A stretch of DNA of 64,000 nucleotides from Sphingomonas yantingensis (GTDB lineage Bacteria; Pseudomonadota; Alphaproteobacteria; Sphingomonadales; Sphingomonadaceae). The DNA lies in the NCBI RefSeq assembly GCF_014199325.1, contig NZ_JACIJJ010000005.1, positions 80,902 through 144,901 on the forward strand, read 5' to 3'. Position 1 is the first letter of the stretch. Every line of letters starts with the position of its first letter. The notes under the pieces were generated by a model, which saw nothing but the letters and a program-made list of their open reading frames with translations, ran no database searches and was not told the origin of the DNA. This document shows positions 1 through 9,607 of this stretch, one piece after another. A program made the position numbers and the translations under genes.

Positions 1-931
1 GCCCGCCGCTGCCGAGGGCAGCGGCGGGACGATCTGGTGGATCGTCGGCGGGGTCGTGGTGCTCGCAGGCCTGGCCTTCTGGTTCCTGCGCCGACGCGGC
101 GCGAACGACGGCTTCGTCGAGGCGGCGGCGGTGCCGGAGCCCGCGGCCGCCCCCGTGCCGCCGCCTGCGCCGCGCGCCGTGGTTCCGCCGCCGGCGCCGC
201 GCCCCGTCACGCCGCCGCCCGCGCCGCGTCCGGCAGCCCCGGTCGCCGCACCGCCCGCAGCACCTCGCCCGCCCGCGCCCCCGGCCGAGCCGCCGCAGTT
301 CCTCTCGCGCCCCGCGGGCACGCCGCTCACCCCGCGGTCGGACATTCCCGCCGGCACGATCACCGCCTTTCGCGCGCCCGCGCCCGTCGCCGGCGGCGGC
401 ACGCTGACCGCGTTCAGCCGCCCGGCGCCGCAATTAGGCATCGAGCTTCAGCCGATCCGCGCGGGGCTTCAGGAGGATGCCGGCTTCGTCGAGTTCCAGT
501 TCGCGATCCTGAACCAGAGCGATCAGGCGGTGTCGGACATGCTCGTCTCCGCCTGGATGCTGACCGCCAGCGCCGAGCAGGACGAGCGCATCCTTGCCCA
601 CCTGAACGAGCCGGTCGATCCGGCGCAGCACAGCCGCTACGCGCTTCGCCCGCAGGAGCATCGCGAGCACCGCGCGGCGATGGGCGCGCCGCTGGACGAA
701 CTCAACGTGGTCGAGGCGGCGGGGCGGCGGTTCTTCGCGCCGATCATCCTCGTCGATGCGCGCTACCGCGCCGAAGGCGGTGGGCAGGGGCGCAGCACCG
801 CCGCCTTCACCGTCGGGCGTCCGAGCCCCACCACCGGCAAGCTCGTCCCCATCTATGTCGACCGCGGCCCATTGATCGTCGAGGGGCTTACCGCGCGCCC
901 CTATCCCATCCGCCGGACGCAGGCGGCGTGA
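1..931 (+). CDS. membrane-anchored Pro/Ala-rich hypothetical protein (5' end outside window)
   Basis: The reading frame is open from base 2 and has no convincing start inside the window, so the N-terminus lies upstream. The first residues seen form one hydrophobic segment (IVGGVVVLAGLAFWF) followed by a positive RRR, as in an inner-membrane anchor. About 70 residues of low-complexity proline/alanine linker follow, then a roughly 190-residue C-terminal domain with predicted beta-rich character (FQFAILNQSDQAV, ARPYPI near the end). The frame ends at TGA 929-931, 80 bases before the M16 peptidase gene. I do not recognise the folded domain. The layout, a membrane anchor, a flexible linker and a soluble domain, suggests a cell-envelope role, but that is inference only. 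Confidence 0.7.
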   Translation, partial: PAAAEGSGGTIWWIVGGVVVLAGLAFWFLRRRGANDGFVEAAAVPEPAAAPVPPPAPRAVVPPPAPRPVTPPPAPRPAAPVAAPPAAPRPPAPPAEPPQFLSRPAGTPLTPRSDIPAGTITAFRAPAPVAGGGTLTAFSRPAPQLGIELQPIRAGLQEDAGFVEFQFAILNQSDQAVSDMLVSAWMLTASAEQDERILAHLNEPVDPAQHSRYALRPQEHREHRAAMGAPLDELNVVEAAGRRFFAPIILVDARYRAEGGGQGRSTAAFTVGRPSPTTGKLVPIYVDRGPLIVEGLTARPYPIRRTQAA

Positions 932-1010
932 CGTAACGAATGCCACGAAATGCCGCTTGCGGGCGGTCGCTGTCTTGCTAAGCTGATACAGTTACCTTTG
1001 GGGGAGTATC

Positions 1011-2429
1011 ATGAAGCTGAGGCAGATGACCGCCGCGCTGGCGCTTGCCGCGTGCTGGCCGGGGATGGCCGCCGCGCAGAGCCGGGCTGCACCCGCCGCC
1101 GCGCCCGCGCGGCTCAATATCGACATGCAGTACTTCACGCTGCCCAACGGGCTGCGCGTCGTCCTGTCCAAGGATGCGATCGCCCCTACCGTCACCGTGG
1201 GCGTCTATTACGGCATCGGTTTCCGCGTCGAGCCGCGCAACCGCACGGGCTTCGCGCACCTGTTCGAGCATCTGATGTTTCAGGGATCGGGCAACGCACC
1301 CAAGGGCGTGTTCGACACGACGATCACCGGCGTCGGCGGCATCAACAACGGCTCGACCCGGTTCGACTTCACCAATTATTTCGAGATCGTCCCCTCGAAC
1401 GCGCTCGAGCGGATCCTGTGGCTCGAGGGCGACCGCATGGCCCGCCCCGTGATCGACGAGACGGTGCTGAAGAACCAGCAGGGCGTCGTCGGCAACGAGG
1501 TGAAAGTCAACGTCCTCAACCAGCCCTATTCGACCTGGCCGTGGATCGACCTGCCGATGCTCGCCAACGAGAATTGGCACAACGCGCATAATTTCTACGG
1601 CGACCTGACCGAGATCGAGGCGGCGACCGTCGCCGATGCCAAGACCTTTTCGGACAGCTATTACCGCCCGTCGAACGCCGTCCTCGTCGTCGCGGGCGAC
1701 ATCGACTATGCCGCGACGCGCGCGATGGTGACGCGCTATTTCGGTGCCATCCCCGCCAAGCCCCGGCTGCCCCAGCCCGACATCAGCGAGCCGCGTCAGA
1801 CCAAGGAGAAGTTCAAGAGCCGTGTCGACCGCCTCGCGCCGCGGCCGGGCTATGCCGCGGGTTACAAGGTGCCGCCGCGCGGCACGCCCGAATGGTATGC
1901 GATGGGCCTGATCGACCAGATGCTGGTGCAGGGCGAGGACAGCCGCCTCTATGCCGAACTGGTGCAGAAGCGCGGCATCACCGGATCGATCGACGGCGGC
2001 ATCAACGCGCTGCTCGGCACGATGTACAATTACAACGGCCCGATGCTGTGGAGCTTCAGCTTCAGCCACGATCCGTCGAAGTCGAATGCGGAGATCACCG
2101 CCGCGATCGACGGCGTGATCGACGGGCTGCGCACCCGGCCGGTGACGCAGGCCGAACTCGACCGCGCGCGCACCAAGATCCGCTCGGACCTCTATGCCAC
2201 GGTCGATGGGCAGGGCCGGGTCGGACTGATCGACCTGCTCGCGGTTCACGCGCTGTTCGACAACGACCCGACCAAGGTCAACCGGATCGAGGACGGCTTT
2301 GCCAAGGTGACGCCCGCCCTCATCCAGAAGGTCGCGCAGGAATATCTGCGCCCGACCAACCGCTCGATCTACGTCATCGAACCCGGCGCGGCCCAGCCCG
2401 CCGCCGCGGCCAAGGGAGCTGCCAAGTAA
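1011..2429 (+). CDS. secreted M16 family zinc metallopeptidase (catalytic subunit)
   Basis: This 472-residue protein starts with a Sec signal peptide (MKLRQMTAALALAACW, cleavage near AAAQS). The M16 inverted zinc motif HxxEH is intact: His83, Glu86 and His87 in GFAHLFEHLMF. The downstream GNEVKVN segment supplies a plausible third zinc ligand. The N- and C-terminal M16 halves are both present, matching the usual length of about 450 residues for one bacterial M16B subunit. GGGGGAG five bases before ATG fixes the start. It overlaps the next M16 gene by one base (TAATG), the standard layout for periplasmic M16 heterodimers that degrade peptides. The family call is firm; the substrate is unknown. 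Confidence 0.95.
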   Translation: MKLRQMTAALALAACWPGMAAAQSRAAPAAAPARLNIDMQYFTLPNGLRVVLSKDAIAPTVTVGVYYGIGFRVEPRNRTGFAHLFEHLMFQGSGNAPKGVFDTTITGVGGINNGSTRFDFTNYFEIVPSNALERILWLEGDRMARPVIDETVLKNQQGVVGNEVKVNVLNQPYSTWPWIDLPMLANENWHNAHNFYGDLTEIEAATVADAKTFSDSYYRPSNAVLVVAGDIDYAATRAMVTRYFGAIPAKPRLPQPDISEPRQTKEKFKSRVDRLAPRPGYAAGYKVPPRGTPEWYAMGLIDQMLVQGEDSRLYAELVQKRGITGSIDGGINALLGTMYNYNGPMLWSFSFSHDPSKSNAEITAAIDGVIDGLRTRPVTQAELDRARTKIRSDLYATVDGQGRVGLIDLLAVHALFDNDPTKVNRIEDGFAKVTPALIQKVAQEYLRPTNRSIYVIEPGAAQPAAAAKGAAK

Positions 2430-3847
2430 TGCGCTCGCTCGTTTCCACCGCCGCGCTGAGCCTGGCCGCGCTGGTCGCCGCCACGCCGGCACTCGCGCAA
2501 TCCTATCCGCCCGCGCCGCCGATCGGCAGCCCAAAGCCGTTCAACGTGCCCGCCAGCGAGACCTACACGCTGCCCAACGGCATGATCGTCACGCTCGTGC
2601 CTTATGGCGCAGTGCCCAAGGCGTTCATGATGCTCGACGTCTATGCCGGCGGCGTGAACGAGGACGACAAGGTCTGGCTGTCGCAGCTTGCCGCCGAAAT
2701 GACCAAGCAGGGGGCGGCGGGCAAGACCGCCGGCCAGATCGCGACTGCCGCCGCCGACATGGGCGGCAACCTCAACGTCTCGCCCGGCGAGGAGAAGACG
2801 AGCTTCGCGATCGACGTGCTGTCGGAGCATATCGGTCACGCCGTCGCGCTGCTGAGCGACGTCGCGACGCGGCCCGACTTCCCCGCAGCGGAGTTCGACC
2901 GGGTCAAGGCCGACGCGGTCCGCCGCCTCGCGCTCACCATGTCGCAGCCCGGCACGCTCGCCACCGCGGCGCTGTTCAAGCGCTATTACGGGGCCACGCA
3001 TCCCTATGGCCGCTACGTGCCGACACAGGCGCAGCTGTCGGCGTACACGCTGGCCGATGCCAAGCGCTTCTACGCCGCCAATTTCGGGGCGAAGCGCGCG
3101 CATCTCTACATCGCCGGCCGGTTCGACACCGCCGCGGCGAAGGCGGCGATCGAGCAGGCGTTCGGCGGTTGGGCCGCGGGCGCCGATCGCGCCCGCGTGC
3201 CCTATACGCCGATCACCGGCCCGGCGGTGCTGCTCGTCGATCGCCCCGGCGCGCCGCAATCGACGCTGCGACTCGCCTTCCCGGCGCCTGCCGGCGCTTC
3301 GGCGGGCGACGTGCCCGAACGCGTGTCGAACGCGCTGCTGGGCGGGGCGTTCAGCTCGCGCATCACGCGCAACATCCGCGAGGACAAGGGCTATACCTAT
3401 TCGCCCGGCTCCTCGATTCAGTTCTGGCCGGGGGCGGGCACCTGGGTCTTTCAGGCCGACGTGACGAGCACCGCGACCGGTGCTTCGCTGACGGAGGTCT
3501 ACAAGGAGATCCGCCGGCTCCAGACCGAAACCCCGCCGGCCGAGGAGGTTGCGGGTTCGCGCAACTATCTGGCTGGGCTGTTCGCGATCCAGAACGCGAC
3601 GGCGGCCTCGCTCGTCAATTCGATGGCGCAGCGCGACGCGCTGGGTTGGCCGAAGGACTGGCTCCAGACCTATGTCCCCGCGGTCCTCGCGGTGACGCCG
3701 GCGCAGGTGCGACAAGCCGCGGTCGCGTCGCAGCCGCTGGACAAGGCGACATTGGTCGTCGTCGGCGACCTCACCAGCGTCGAGCCGCAGCTCAAGGCGT
3801 TGCCCGAACTGAAGGGCGTGACGTTCCAGCGCGTGACCGTGCCCTGA
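2429..3847 (+). CDS. secreted M16 family protein, non-catalytic partner subunit
   Basis: This 472-residue M16 protein has a signal peptide (MRSLVSTAALSLAALVAATPALAQS). Aligning it to its neighbour puts Gln86, Ala89 and Glu90 where HxxEH should be (SQLAAEMTKQG), so zinc binding is lost. The C-terminal M16 region (FSSRITRNIREDKGYTYSPGS, with the R...Y substrate-binding signature of the family) is well kept. In known M16 pairs one subunit keeps the zinc site and the other keeps this region, and both are needed for activity. The start is the ATG overlapping the upstream stop (TAATG), so the two subunits are probably made in equal amounts. Its 3' end overlaps the convergent acyltransferase gene by 56 bases. 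Confidence 0.93.
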   Translation: MRSLVSTAALSLAALVAATPALAQSYPPAPPIGSPKPFNVPASETYTLPNGMIVTLVPYGAVPKAFMMLDVYAGGVNEDDKVWLSQLAAEMTKQGAAGKTAGQIATAAADMGGNLNVSPGEEKTSFAIDVLSEHIGHAVALLSDVATRPDFPAAEFDRVKADAVRRLALTMSQPGTLATAALFKRYYGATHPYGRYVPTQAQLSAYTLADAKRFYAANFGAKRAHLYIAGRFDTAAAKAAIEQAFGGWAAGADRARVPYTPITGPAVLLVDRPGAPQSTLRLAFPAPAGASAGDVPERVSNALLGGAFSSRITRNIREDKGYTYSPGSSIQFWPGAGTWVFQADVTSTATGASLTEVYKEIRRLQTETPPAEEVAGSRNYLAGLFAIQNATAASLVNSMAQRDALGWPKDWLQTYVPAVLAVTPAQVRQAAVASQPLDKATLVVVGDLTSVEPQLKALPELKGVTFQRVTVP

Positions 3848-4799
3848 TCCGCGCCGGGTCGAGCGCCCGCGCGATCGGCCGCTCGACCCGGCGATGGACT
3901 ATCAAGCTGGCGGCGATGCCGAGGATCGCCGCCGGCAGCATCAACGCCGCGGGCGGCACCGCCCCGGCGGTCAGCGCGAACAGCGGCTTCATGACGAGCA
4001 GGTGCGTGAGATAGATCGCGTAGCTGGCATCGCCCAGCGCCTCCAGCCGGGGGCGCCGCGTGACGGGCTCGCGCGAAAGCGTCCAGACCATCGCCGCGAT
4101 CGTGAGCGTTCCGGCAAAGAAACGGATGCGATCCATCAGGCCGGCATGCAGCGCCAGCATGAAGATGAGGCAGAGGCCGCCGCCCATAGCCACCGCGCGC
4201 ATCGTCGCCCGTCCGCGCCATACCTCGCCGATCCACATGCCCGCCGCGAACTCGATCAGGATGGGGCTGGTCCACGCGCTGCGCTGTGCCGAGCCGATCG
4301 CGGCGAGGGTGAGCAGCAGCGCCGAGAGGAGCGGCGTGCGCCACCGCACCGGCAGCATGAGGGTCGCGGCGAACAGCAGGTAAAAACTCATCTCGTAATG
4401 CAGGGACCAACCGGGGGCGAGCAGGGGAAGGCCCATGGCGGTCGGCCCCGCATTCCCTTGCGGCAGGAAAGCGAGCGCGCTGGCGATGCGGCCCGCGCCG
4501 GGCGCCATCCCCGCGACCGCCAGCCCCGTCGCCATCACCAGCGTCGCCAGCCAGTAGAGCGGCACGACCCGCCGGATGCGGGCGAACAGGAACGGGGTGG
4601 GCCGGCTGTTCTCATCGGTGATCGCGACCATCATGAAGCCGCTCAGGACGAAGAACAGGTCGACGCCGAACGCGCCGGGGATGAACGGCACGCCGCCCAT
4701 CTCGCCGGCATGGAACGCGACGACGCCCAGCGCCGCGATCGCGCGCAGCTGTTGCAGCCCCATCAGCCGCGCCGGTGGTTCCGTCCGCCCCATGTGCAC
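3792..4799 (-). CDS. acyltransferase 3 family membrane protein
   Basis: The 335-residue protein carries the acyltransferase-3 (OafA/ExoZ-like) opening: MGLQQLRAIAALGVVAFHAG, with the family Arg and His, then DLFFVLSGFMM. About ten hydrophobic segments follow. Such proteins move acetyl or other acyl groups onto surface polysaccharides or lipids at the inner membrane. Three in-frame ATGs lie close together; the one before GLQQLRA could be the true start, which would shorten the protein by 12 residues. It is transcribed alone, converging on the M16 pair. Nothing nearby identifies the acceptor. Confidence 0.88.
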   Translation of the reverse strand: MHMGRTEPPARLMGLQQLRAIAALGVVAFHAGEMGGVPFIPGAFGVDLFFVLSGFMMVAITDENSRPTPFLFARIRRVVPLYWLATLVMATGLAVAGMAPGAGRIASALAFLPQGNAGPTAMGLPLLAPGWSLHYEMSFYLLFAATLMLPVRWRTPLLSALLLTLAAIGSAQRSAWTSPILIEFAAGMWIGEVWRGRATMRAVAMGGGLCLIFMLALHAGLMDRIRFFAGTLTIAAMVWTLSREPVTRRPRLEALGDASYAIYLTHLLVMKPLFALTAGAVPPAALMLPAAILGIAASLIVHRRVERPIARALDPARIRARSRAGTSRPSVRATP

Positions 4800-4849
4800 G
4801 GGCTATCCGACAAAGGTGAACCAAGCCTCGCTTGACCGTTGCGGCGCCG

Positions 4850-6109
<1,260 letters not shown>

Positions 6110-6114
6110 CCTCC

Positions 6115-6210
6115 CGTCATCCCGGGCTTGACCCGGGATCCCGCTTCTTCTTCTTCTCGGCCGTTGAAAAGGCAGCGGGACCCCGGATGAAGTCCGGAGC
6201 GACGGTCACA
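6115..6210. repeat. dispersed imperfect palindrome, copy A
   Basis: Right after the thrC stop lies an imperfect inverted repeat. The left arm begins GTCATCCCGGGCTTGACC and ends in GGGATCCCGCT; the right arm, read backwards, gives CCGGACTTCATCCGGGGT then CCCGCT. The loop includes TTCTTCTTCTTC. A second copy in reversed arm order lies at 20389-20480. This is the layout of a REP-like intergenic element and it also separates thrC from the convergent hydrolase gene. Confidence 0.85.
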
Positions 6211-6260
6211 AATCTGGTGGCACCCGCCCGTCGCATCGGCCGGGACGGGCGCCCTGCCCA

Positions 6261-6917
6261 TCAACGGATCGGTGAGTTGGGGTCGAGCCGCATGTCGAGA
6301 TAGCGGTCCACGCTGCCCATCAGCTGCGGCATCTCGTGCTCGAAGAAGTGGTTCGCGCCTGGGATCGTGTCGTGGTGGATGGTGATGTGCTTTTGCGTGC
6401 GCAGCTTGTCGACCAGCTTCTGGGTTGCGCTCGGCGTCACTACTTCGTCCGCATCGCCCTGGATGATGATGCCCGAGGAGGGGCAGGGGGCGAGGAAGGT
6501 GAAGTCGTACATGTTCGCCGGCGGCGCGATCGAGATGAAGCCGCGAATCTCCGGCCGGCGCATCAAGAGCTGCATGCCGATCCACGCGCCAAAGCTGACG
6601 CCCGCGATCCACGTCGTCTGCGCTTCAGGGTGGAAGCTCTGCACCCAGTCGAGCGCGCTCGCCGCATCCGACAGCTCGCCGATGCCGTTGTCGAACGTCC
6701 CCTGGCTCTTGCCCACGCCGCGAAAATTGAAGCGCAGCGTCGCGAAACCGCGGCGCTGGAAGGTTTTGTAGAGCTCCTGCACGATCCGGTTGTTCATCGT
6801 GCCGCCCGACTGCGGGTGCGGATGCAGGATCATCGCGACGGGCGCGCGCGGGCGGGGGGCGGGGGCGAAGCGCCCCTCGAGACGGCCTTCGGGGCCGGGA
6901 AAGATCACTTCGGGCAT
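6261..6917 (-). CDS. alpha/beta hydrolase
   Basis: This 218-residue cytosolic alpha/beta hydrolase begins MPEVIFPGPEGRLEGRFAP. The oxyanion segment is MILHPHPQSGGTMNN, the nucleophile elbow is GVSFGAW (Ser), the acid is in QGDADEVV and the catalytic His is in PGANHFFEHE. This pattern fits the COG2945 group of small predicted hydrolases. The open frame runs far upstream, but the residues before MPEVI are antisense to the cysteine desulfurase gene, so I place the start at ATG 6917. It is divergent from the cysteine desulfurase genes. The substrate is unknown. Confidence 0.9.
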   Translation of the reverse strand: MPEVIFPGPEGRLEGRFAPAPRPRAPVAMILHPHPQSGGTMNNRIVQELYKTFQRRGFATLRFNFRGVGKSQGTFDNGIGELSDAASALDWVQSFHPEAQTTWIAGVSFGAWIGMQLLMRRPEIRGFISIAPPANMYDFTFLAPCPSSGIIIQGDADEVVTPSATQKLVDKLRTQKHITIHHDTIPGANHFFEHEMPQLMGSVDRYLDMRLDPNSPIR

Positions 6918-7022
6918 CGGTTTCCTGTACGACTGTCGGCGCCGCGAAAGCTGGCGCCCACCAATGCGACGGCTATATAGACCGGGCGGCCCGACAAGCA
7001 ACGCCGCCGGGAGACGAAGCGC

Positions 7023-8129
7023 TTGGGCAATCGCCTCTATCTGGATCACGCCGCCGCCACGCCGATGGTCGAGCCCGCGATGGCCGCGGTCGCCGCGGCG
7101 ATGACCGACTGGGCCAATCCGTCGAGCCCGCATGCCGAGGGGCGGGCAGGGCGCGCGGTGCTGGAGGCGGCACGCACGCGGCTCGCCGCCGCCTATGGCT
7201 GGGCGGGTGAGGTCATTTTCACGGGCGGCGCGACCGAGGCGTTGGGCATCGCGCTGACCCGCGCGGAGGTGTCGCGGGTGCTGGTCGGCGCGACCGAGCA
7301 CGAGGCGGTCTTGCGCGCCGCGCCTGAGGCAGAGCGGCTGCCCGTTACCGAGGACGGCACGTTGGACCTCGCCGCGCTTCAGGCGGCGCTGTCGGCCGAC
7401 CCGTCTCCGGCGCTGGTCGCCGTCCAGTGGGGGAACAACGAGACGGGCATCCTCCAGCCGCTCGCCGAGATCGCACGGATCGTTCATGCCGCCGGCGGAC
7501 TGCTGCTCGCCGATGCCGCGCAGATGCCGGTCGGCTGGGACGACGAGGATTTGCCCCAGCATCATGCCGATTTCATCGCGCTATCGGGGCATAAGCGCGG
7601 CGGGCCGCCGGGGATCGGCGCGCTGCTGATCCGCGATTTCGCTGCGCTGCGCCCCTCCGGCGGGCAGGAGCGCGGCTATCGCGGCGGGACCGAGAATGTG
7701 CCGGGCGCGCTCGGCTTCGTCGCGGCGGTGGACGTGCCCGAGGACCTGATCGACCTCGCCGAGCTGCGCGAACGGCTGGACCACCGGCTCGCCGCAGTAG
7801 GCGCGGAGCGGGTGGGGGCGGAGGCGGAGCGGCGGACGCCGACGATCGCCGCCTATCGGATGCCCGGCGTGGCGGCGGCAACGCAGCTCATCCGCTTCGA
7901 CCTGATGGGTATTTCGGTGTCGGCGGGCGCGGCCTGCTCGTCGGGGACGATGCGGCCGAGCCATGTGCTCGCTCAGATGGGCGTCGCGCCGGAGGCGGCG
8001 GGCGAGGTGATCCGCGTCAGCTTCGGCCGGACGACGACGACCGAGGACGTGGACCGTTTCGTCGACGCCTGGACGACGATCCGGCGCGAGGCGGGTGGCG
8101 CAGTGGCGGAGGGCGACCTCCTCATATGA
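7023..8129 (+). CDS. cysteine desulfurase, class V aminotransferase (first of tandem pair)
   Basis: The 368-residue PLP enzyme has LYLDHAAATPM at the N-terminus, the His-containing VGATEHEAV, the Schiff-base lysine in ALSGHKRGG and the sulfur-accepting Cys in SAGAACSSGTMRPSH. These are NifS/IscS hallmarks, so it probably strips sulfur from cysteine to form a persulfide for Fe-S cluster or thiocofactor assembly. The lysine loop reads GHKRGGPPGIG where IscS-type enzymes usually read SHKIYGPKG, as its own neighbour does. The start is TTG 7023, supported by GGGAG nine bases upstream. It overlaps the next gene by four bases (ATGA). Confidence 0.9.
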   Translation: MGNRLYLDHAAATPMVEPAMAAVAAAMTDWANPSSPHAEGRAGRAVLEAARTRLAAAYGWAGEVIFTGGATEALGIALTRAEVSRVLVGATEHEAVLRAAPEAERLPVTEDGTLDLAALQAALSADPSPALVAVQWGNNETGILQPLAEIARIVHAAGGLLLADAAQMPVGWDDEDLPQHHADFIALSGHKRGGPPGIGALLIRDFAALRPSGGQERGYRGGTENVPGALGFVAAVDVPEDLIDLAELRERLDHRLAAVGAERVGAEAERRTPTIAAYRMPGVAAATQLIRFDLMGISVSAGAACSSGTMRPSHVLAQMGVAPEAAGEVIRVSFGRTTTTEDVDRFVDAWTTIRREAGGAVAEGDLLI

Positions 8130-9208
8130 TCTATCTCGACCATCAGGCGACGACGCCGCTCGCGCCCGAGGCGCTGGCGGCGATGCTGCCGTGGCTGGAG
8201 CGCCAGCACGCCAATCCGCACAGCCCCCACGCCCCCGGCCGCGCCGCGCGGGCGGCGGTCGAGGTGGCGCGCGATGCCATCGCCGCGCAGATGCCGCCGG
8301 ACGGGCGCGTCGCGTTCACGAGCGGCGCGACCGAGGCGCTCAACTGGGCGATCAAGGGCACCGCCGGCCCGATCGTGACGATCGCGACCGAACATGCCGC
8401 GGTGCTCGATACCGCTGCCGCAACGGGGCGGCCGGTGAGGGGGCTGCCGGTCGGGCGGGACGGCATCGTCGACATGGACGCGGCCCGCGCGGCGATCGTG
8501 CCGGGGACGGGGCTGGTCGCGGCGATGCTCGTCAACAACGAGATCGGCGTAGTCCAGCCGATCGCCGAACTCGCCGCGCTCGCGCATGATGCCGGCGCGC
8601 TGATGCTGTGCGATGCGGTGCAGGGCTATGGCCGGACGCCGATCCCGGAGGGCTGCGACCTGATCGCGGTGTCGGCGCACAAGATCTATGGGCCGAAGGG
8701 GATCGGCGCCTTGTGGATACGCGACGGCATCGACCTTGCGCCGCTGTTGCACGGCGGCGGGCAGGAAGCCCCGGGGCGGTCGGGCACGCTCAGCCCTGCG
8801 CTCTGCGCCGGGTTCGGCGCGGCGGCGCGGCTGGTGAGGGCGCGGATGGAGGCGGACGCGGCGCACGTCGGGCGTTTGTTCGACCGGGCGCTGGCGGTGC
8901 TGGGCGATGGCTGGACGCTCAACGGATCGGCGATCGAGCGTTGGCGCGGCAACCTCAACGTGCGCCGGGACGGGCTGGACGTGGCGCGCCTCATGTCCGA
9001 ATGCCGCGATATCGCCTTTTCCGCGGGCTCCGCCTGTGCCAGCGGATCGGGGCGGTCCAGCCACGTCTTGCGCGCGATCGGCTTGACCGAGATCCAAGCG
9101 CGGTCGAGCATTCGGATCGGCTTCGGCCGCGACACCACGGAGGAAGACCTGATCGACGCCCTCACCCGCATCGACGCCGCCGCCCGGGCGCAGCGGATCG
9201 CCGCATGA
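8126..9208 (+). CDS. cysteine desulfurase, class V aminotransferase (second of tandem pair)
   Basis: This 360-residue protein opens MIYLDHQATTPLAPEAL, carries the lysine motif SAHKIYGPKGIGALWIR and the catalytic Cys in SAGSACASGSGRSSHVLRA, closely matching NifS/IscS enzymes. It starts inside the previous desulfurase stop (ATGA) and its own stop overlaps the ferredoxin start (ATGA), so the three genes form one coupled unit. No scaffold gene (iscU, sufU or sufBCD) is in view. The role is therefore sulfur delivery to an Fe-S system encoded elsewhere, or to tRNA or molybdopterin thiolation. Confidence 0.92.
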   Translation: MIYLDHQATTPLAPEALAAMLPWLERQHANPHSPHAPGRAARAAVEVARDAIAAQMPPDGRVAFTSGATEALNWAIKGTAGPIVTIATEHAAVLDTAAATGRPVRGLPVGRDGIVDMDAARAAIVPGTGLVAAMLVNNEIGVVQPIAELAALAHDAGALMLCDAVQGYGRTPIPEGCDLIAVSAHKIYGPKGIGALWIRDGIDLAPLLHGGGQEAPGRSGTLSPALCAGFGAAARLVRARMEADAAHVGRLFDRALAVLGDGWTLNGSAIERWRGNLNVRRDGLDVARLMSECRDIAFSAGSACASGSGRSSHVLRAIGLTEIQARSSIRIGFGRDTTEEDLIDALTRIDAAARAQRIAA

Positions 9209-9543
9209 CGCGCATCCGCTTCGTCGCCGCCGATGGCGAGACCGTGCGCGAGGTGACGGGGGTACCGGGCGACCGCCTGCTCGACCTCGCCCAGAATGAC
9301 GGCCAGCCGCTGGAGGGGACATGCGAGGGGCAGATGTCATGCTCGACCTGCCACGTCATCGTCGCGGCAGAGGATTTCGACCTCTTGAAGCCCGCAAGCG
9401 AAGAGGAGGAGGACATGCTCGACCTCGCCGCCGGGGCAACGCGGACCAGCCGGCTCGCCTGCCAGATCTGGATCGAGGACGGGTGGGAAGCGCTGACCGT
9501 CCGCATCCCGCCCGAACGCCGCGACATGCGCGGGCGCGGCTGA
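9205..9543 (+). CDS. 2Fe-2S ferredoxin (adrenodoxin type)
   Basis: The 112-residue protein shows the cluster ligands of ISC-type/adrenodoxin-like ferredoxins: Cys in GTCEGQMSCSTCHV (C-x5-C-x2-C) and the fourth Cys in SRLACQI. The acidic stretch EEEEDMLDLA next to the cluster is the usual partner-docking region. It is the third gene of the desulfurase unit (ATGA overlap), which points to electron supply for Fe-S assembly rather than for a dioxygenase. Confidence 0.93.
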   Translation: MTRIRFVAADGETVREVTGVPGDRLLDLAQNDGQPLEGTCEGQMSCSTCHVIVAAEDFDLLKPASEEEEDMLDLAAGATRTSRLACQIWIEDGWEALTVRIPPERRDMRGRG

Positions 9544-9547
9544 ACAC

Positions 9548-9561
9548 GGAACCGCGGTTCC
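9548..9561. promoter_or_regulatory. 14-bp perfect palindrome before the catalase-like gene
   Basis: GGAACCGCGGTTCC is a perfect palindrome four bases after the ferredoxin stop, followed by a second small hairpin (AGGAAGG/CCTTCCT, about 9573-9591). It could be an operator for the catalase-like gene or an mRNA 3' structure. GGAAC also matches the -35 element of alphaproteobacterial EcfG general-stress promoters, but no clear GTT -10 is found at the right distance. Confidence 0.4.
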
Positions 9562-9607
9562 TTACAGGGATTAGGAAGGCTCTCCCTTCCTGCCGCTGGA
9601 GGCTCTC

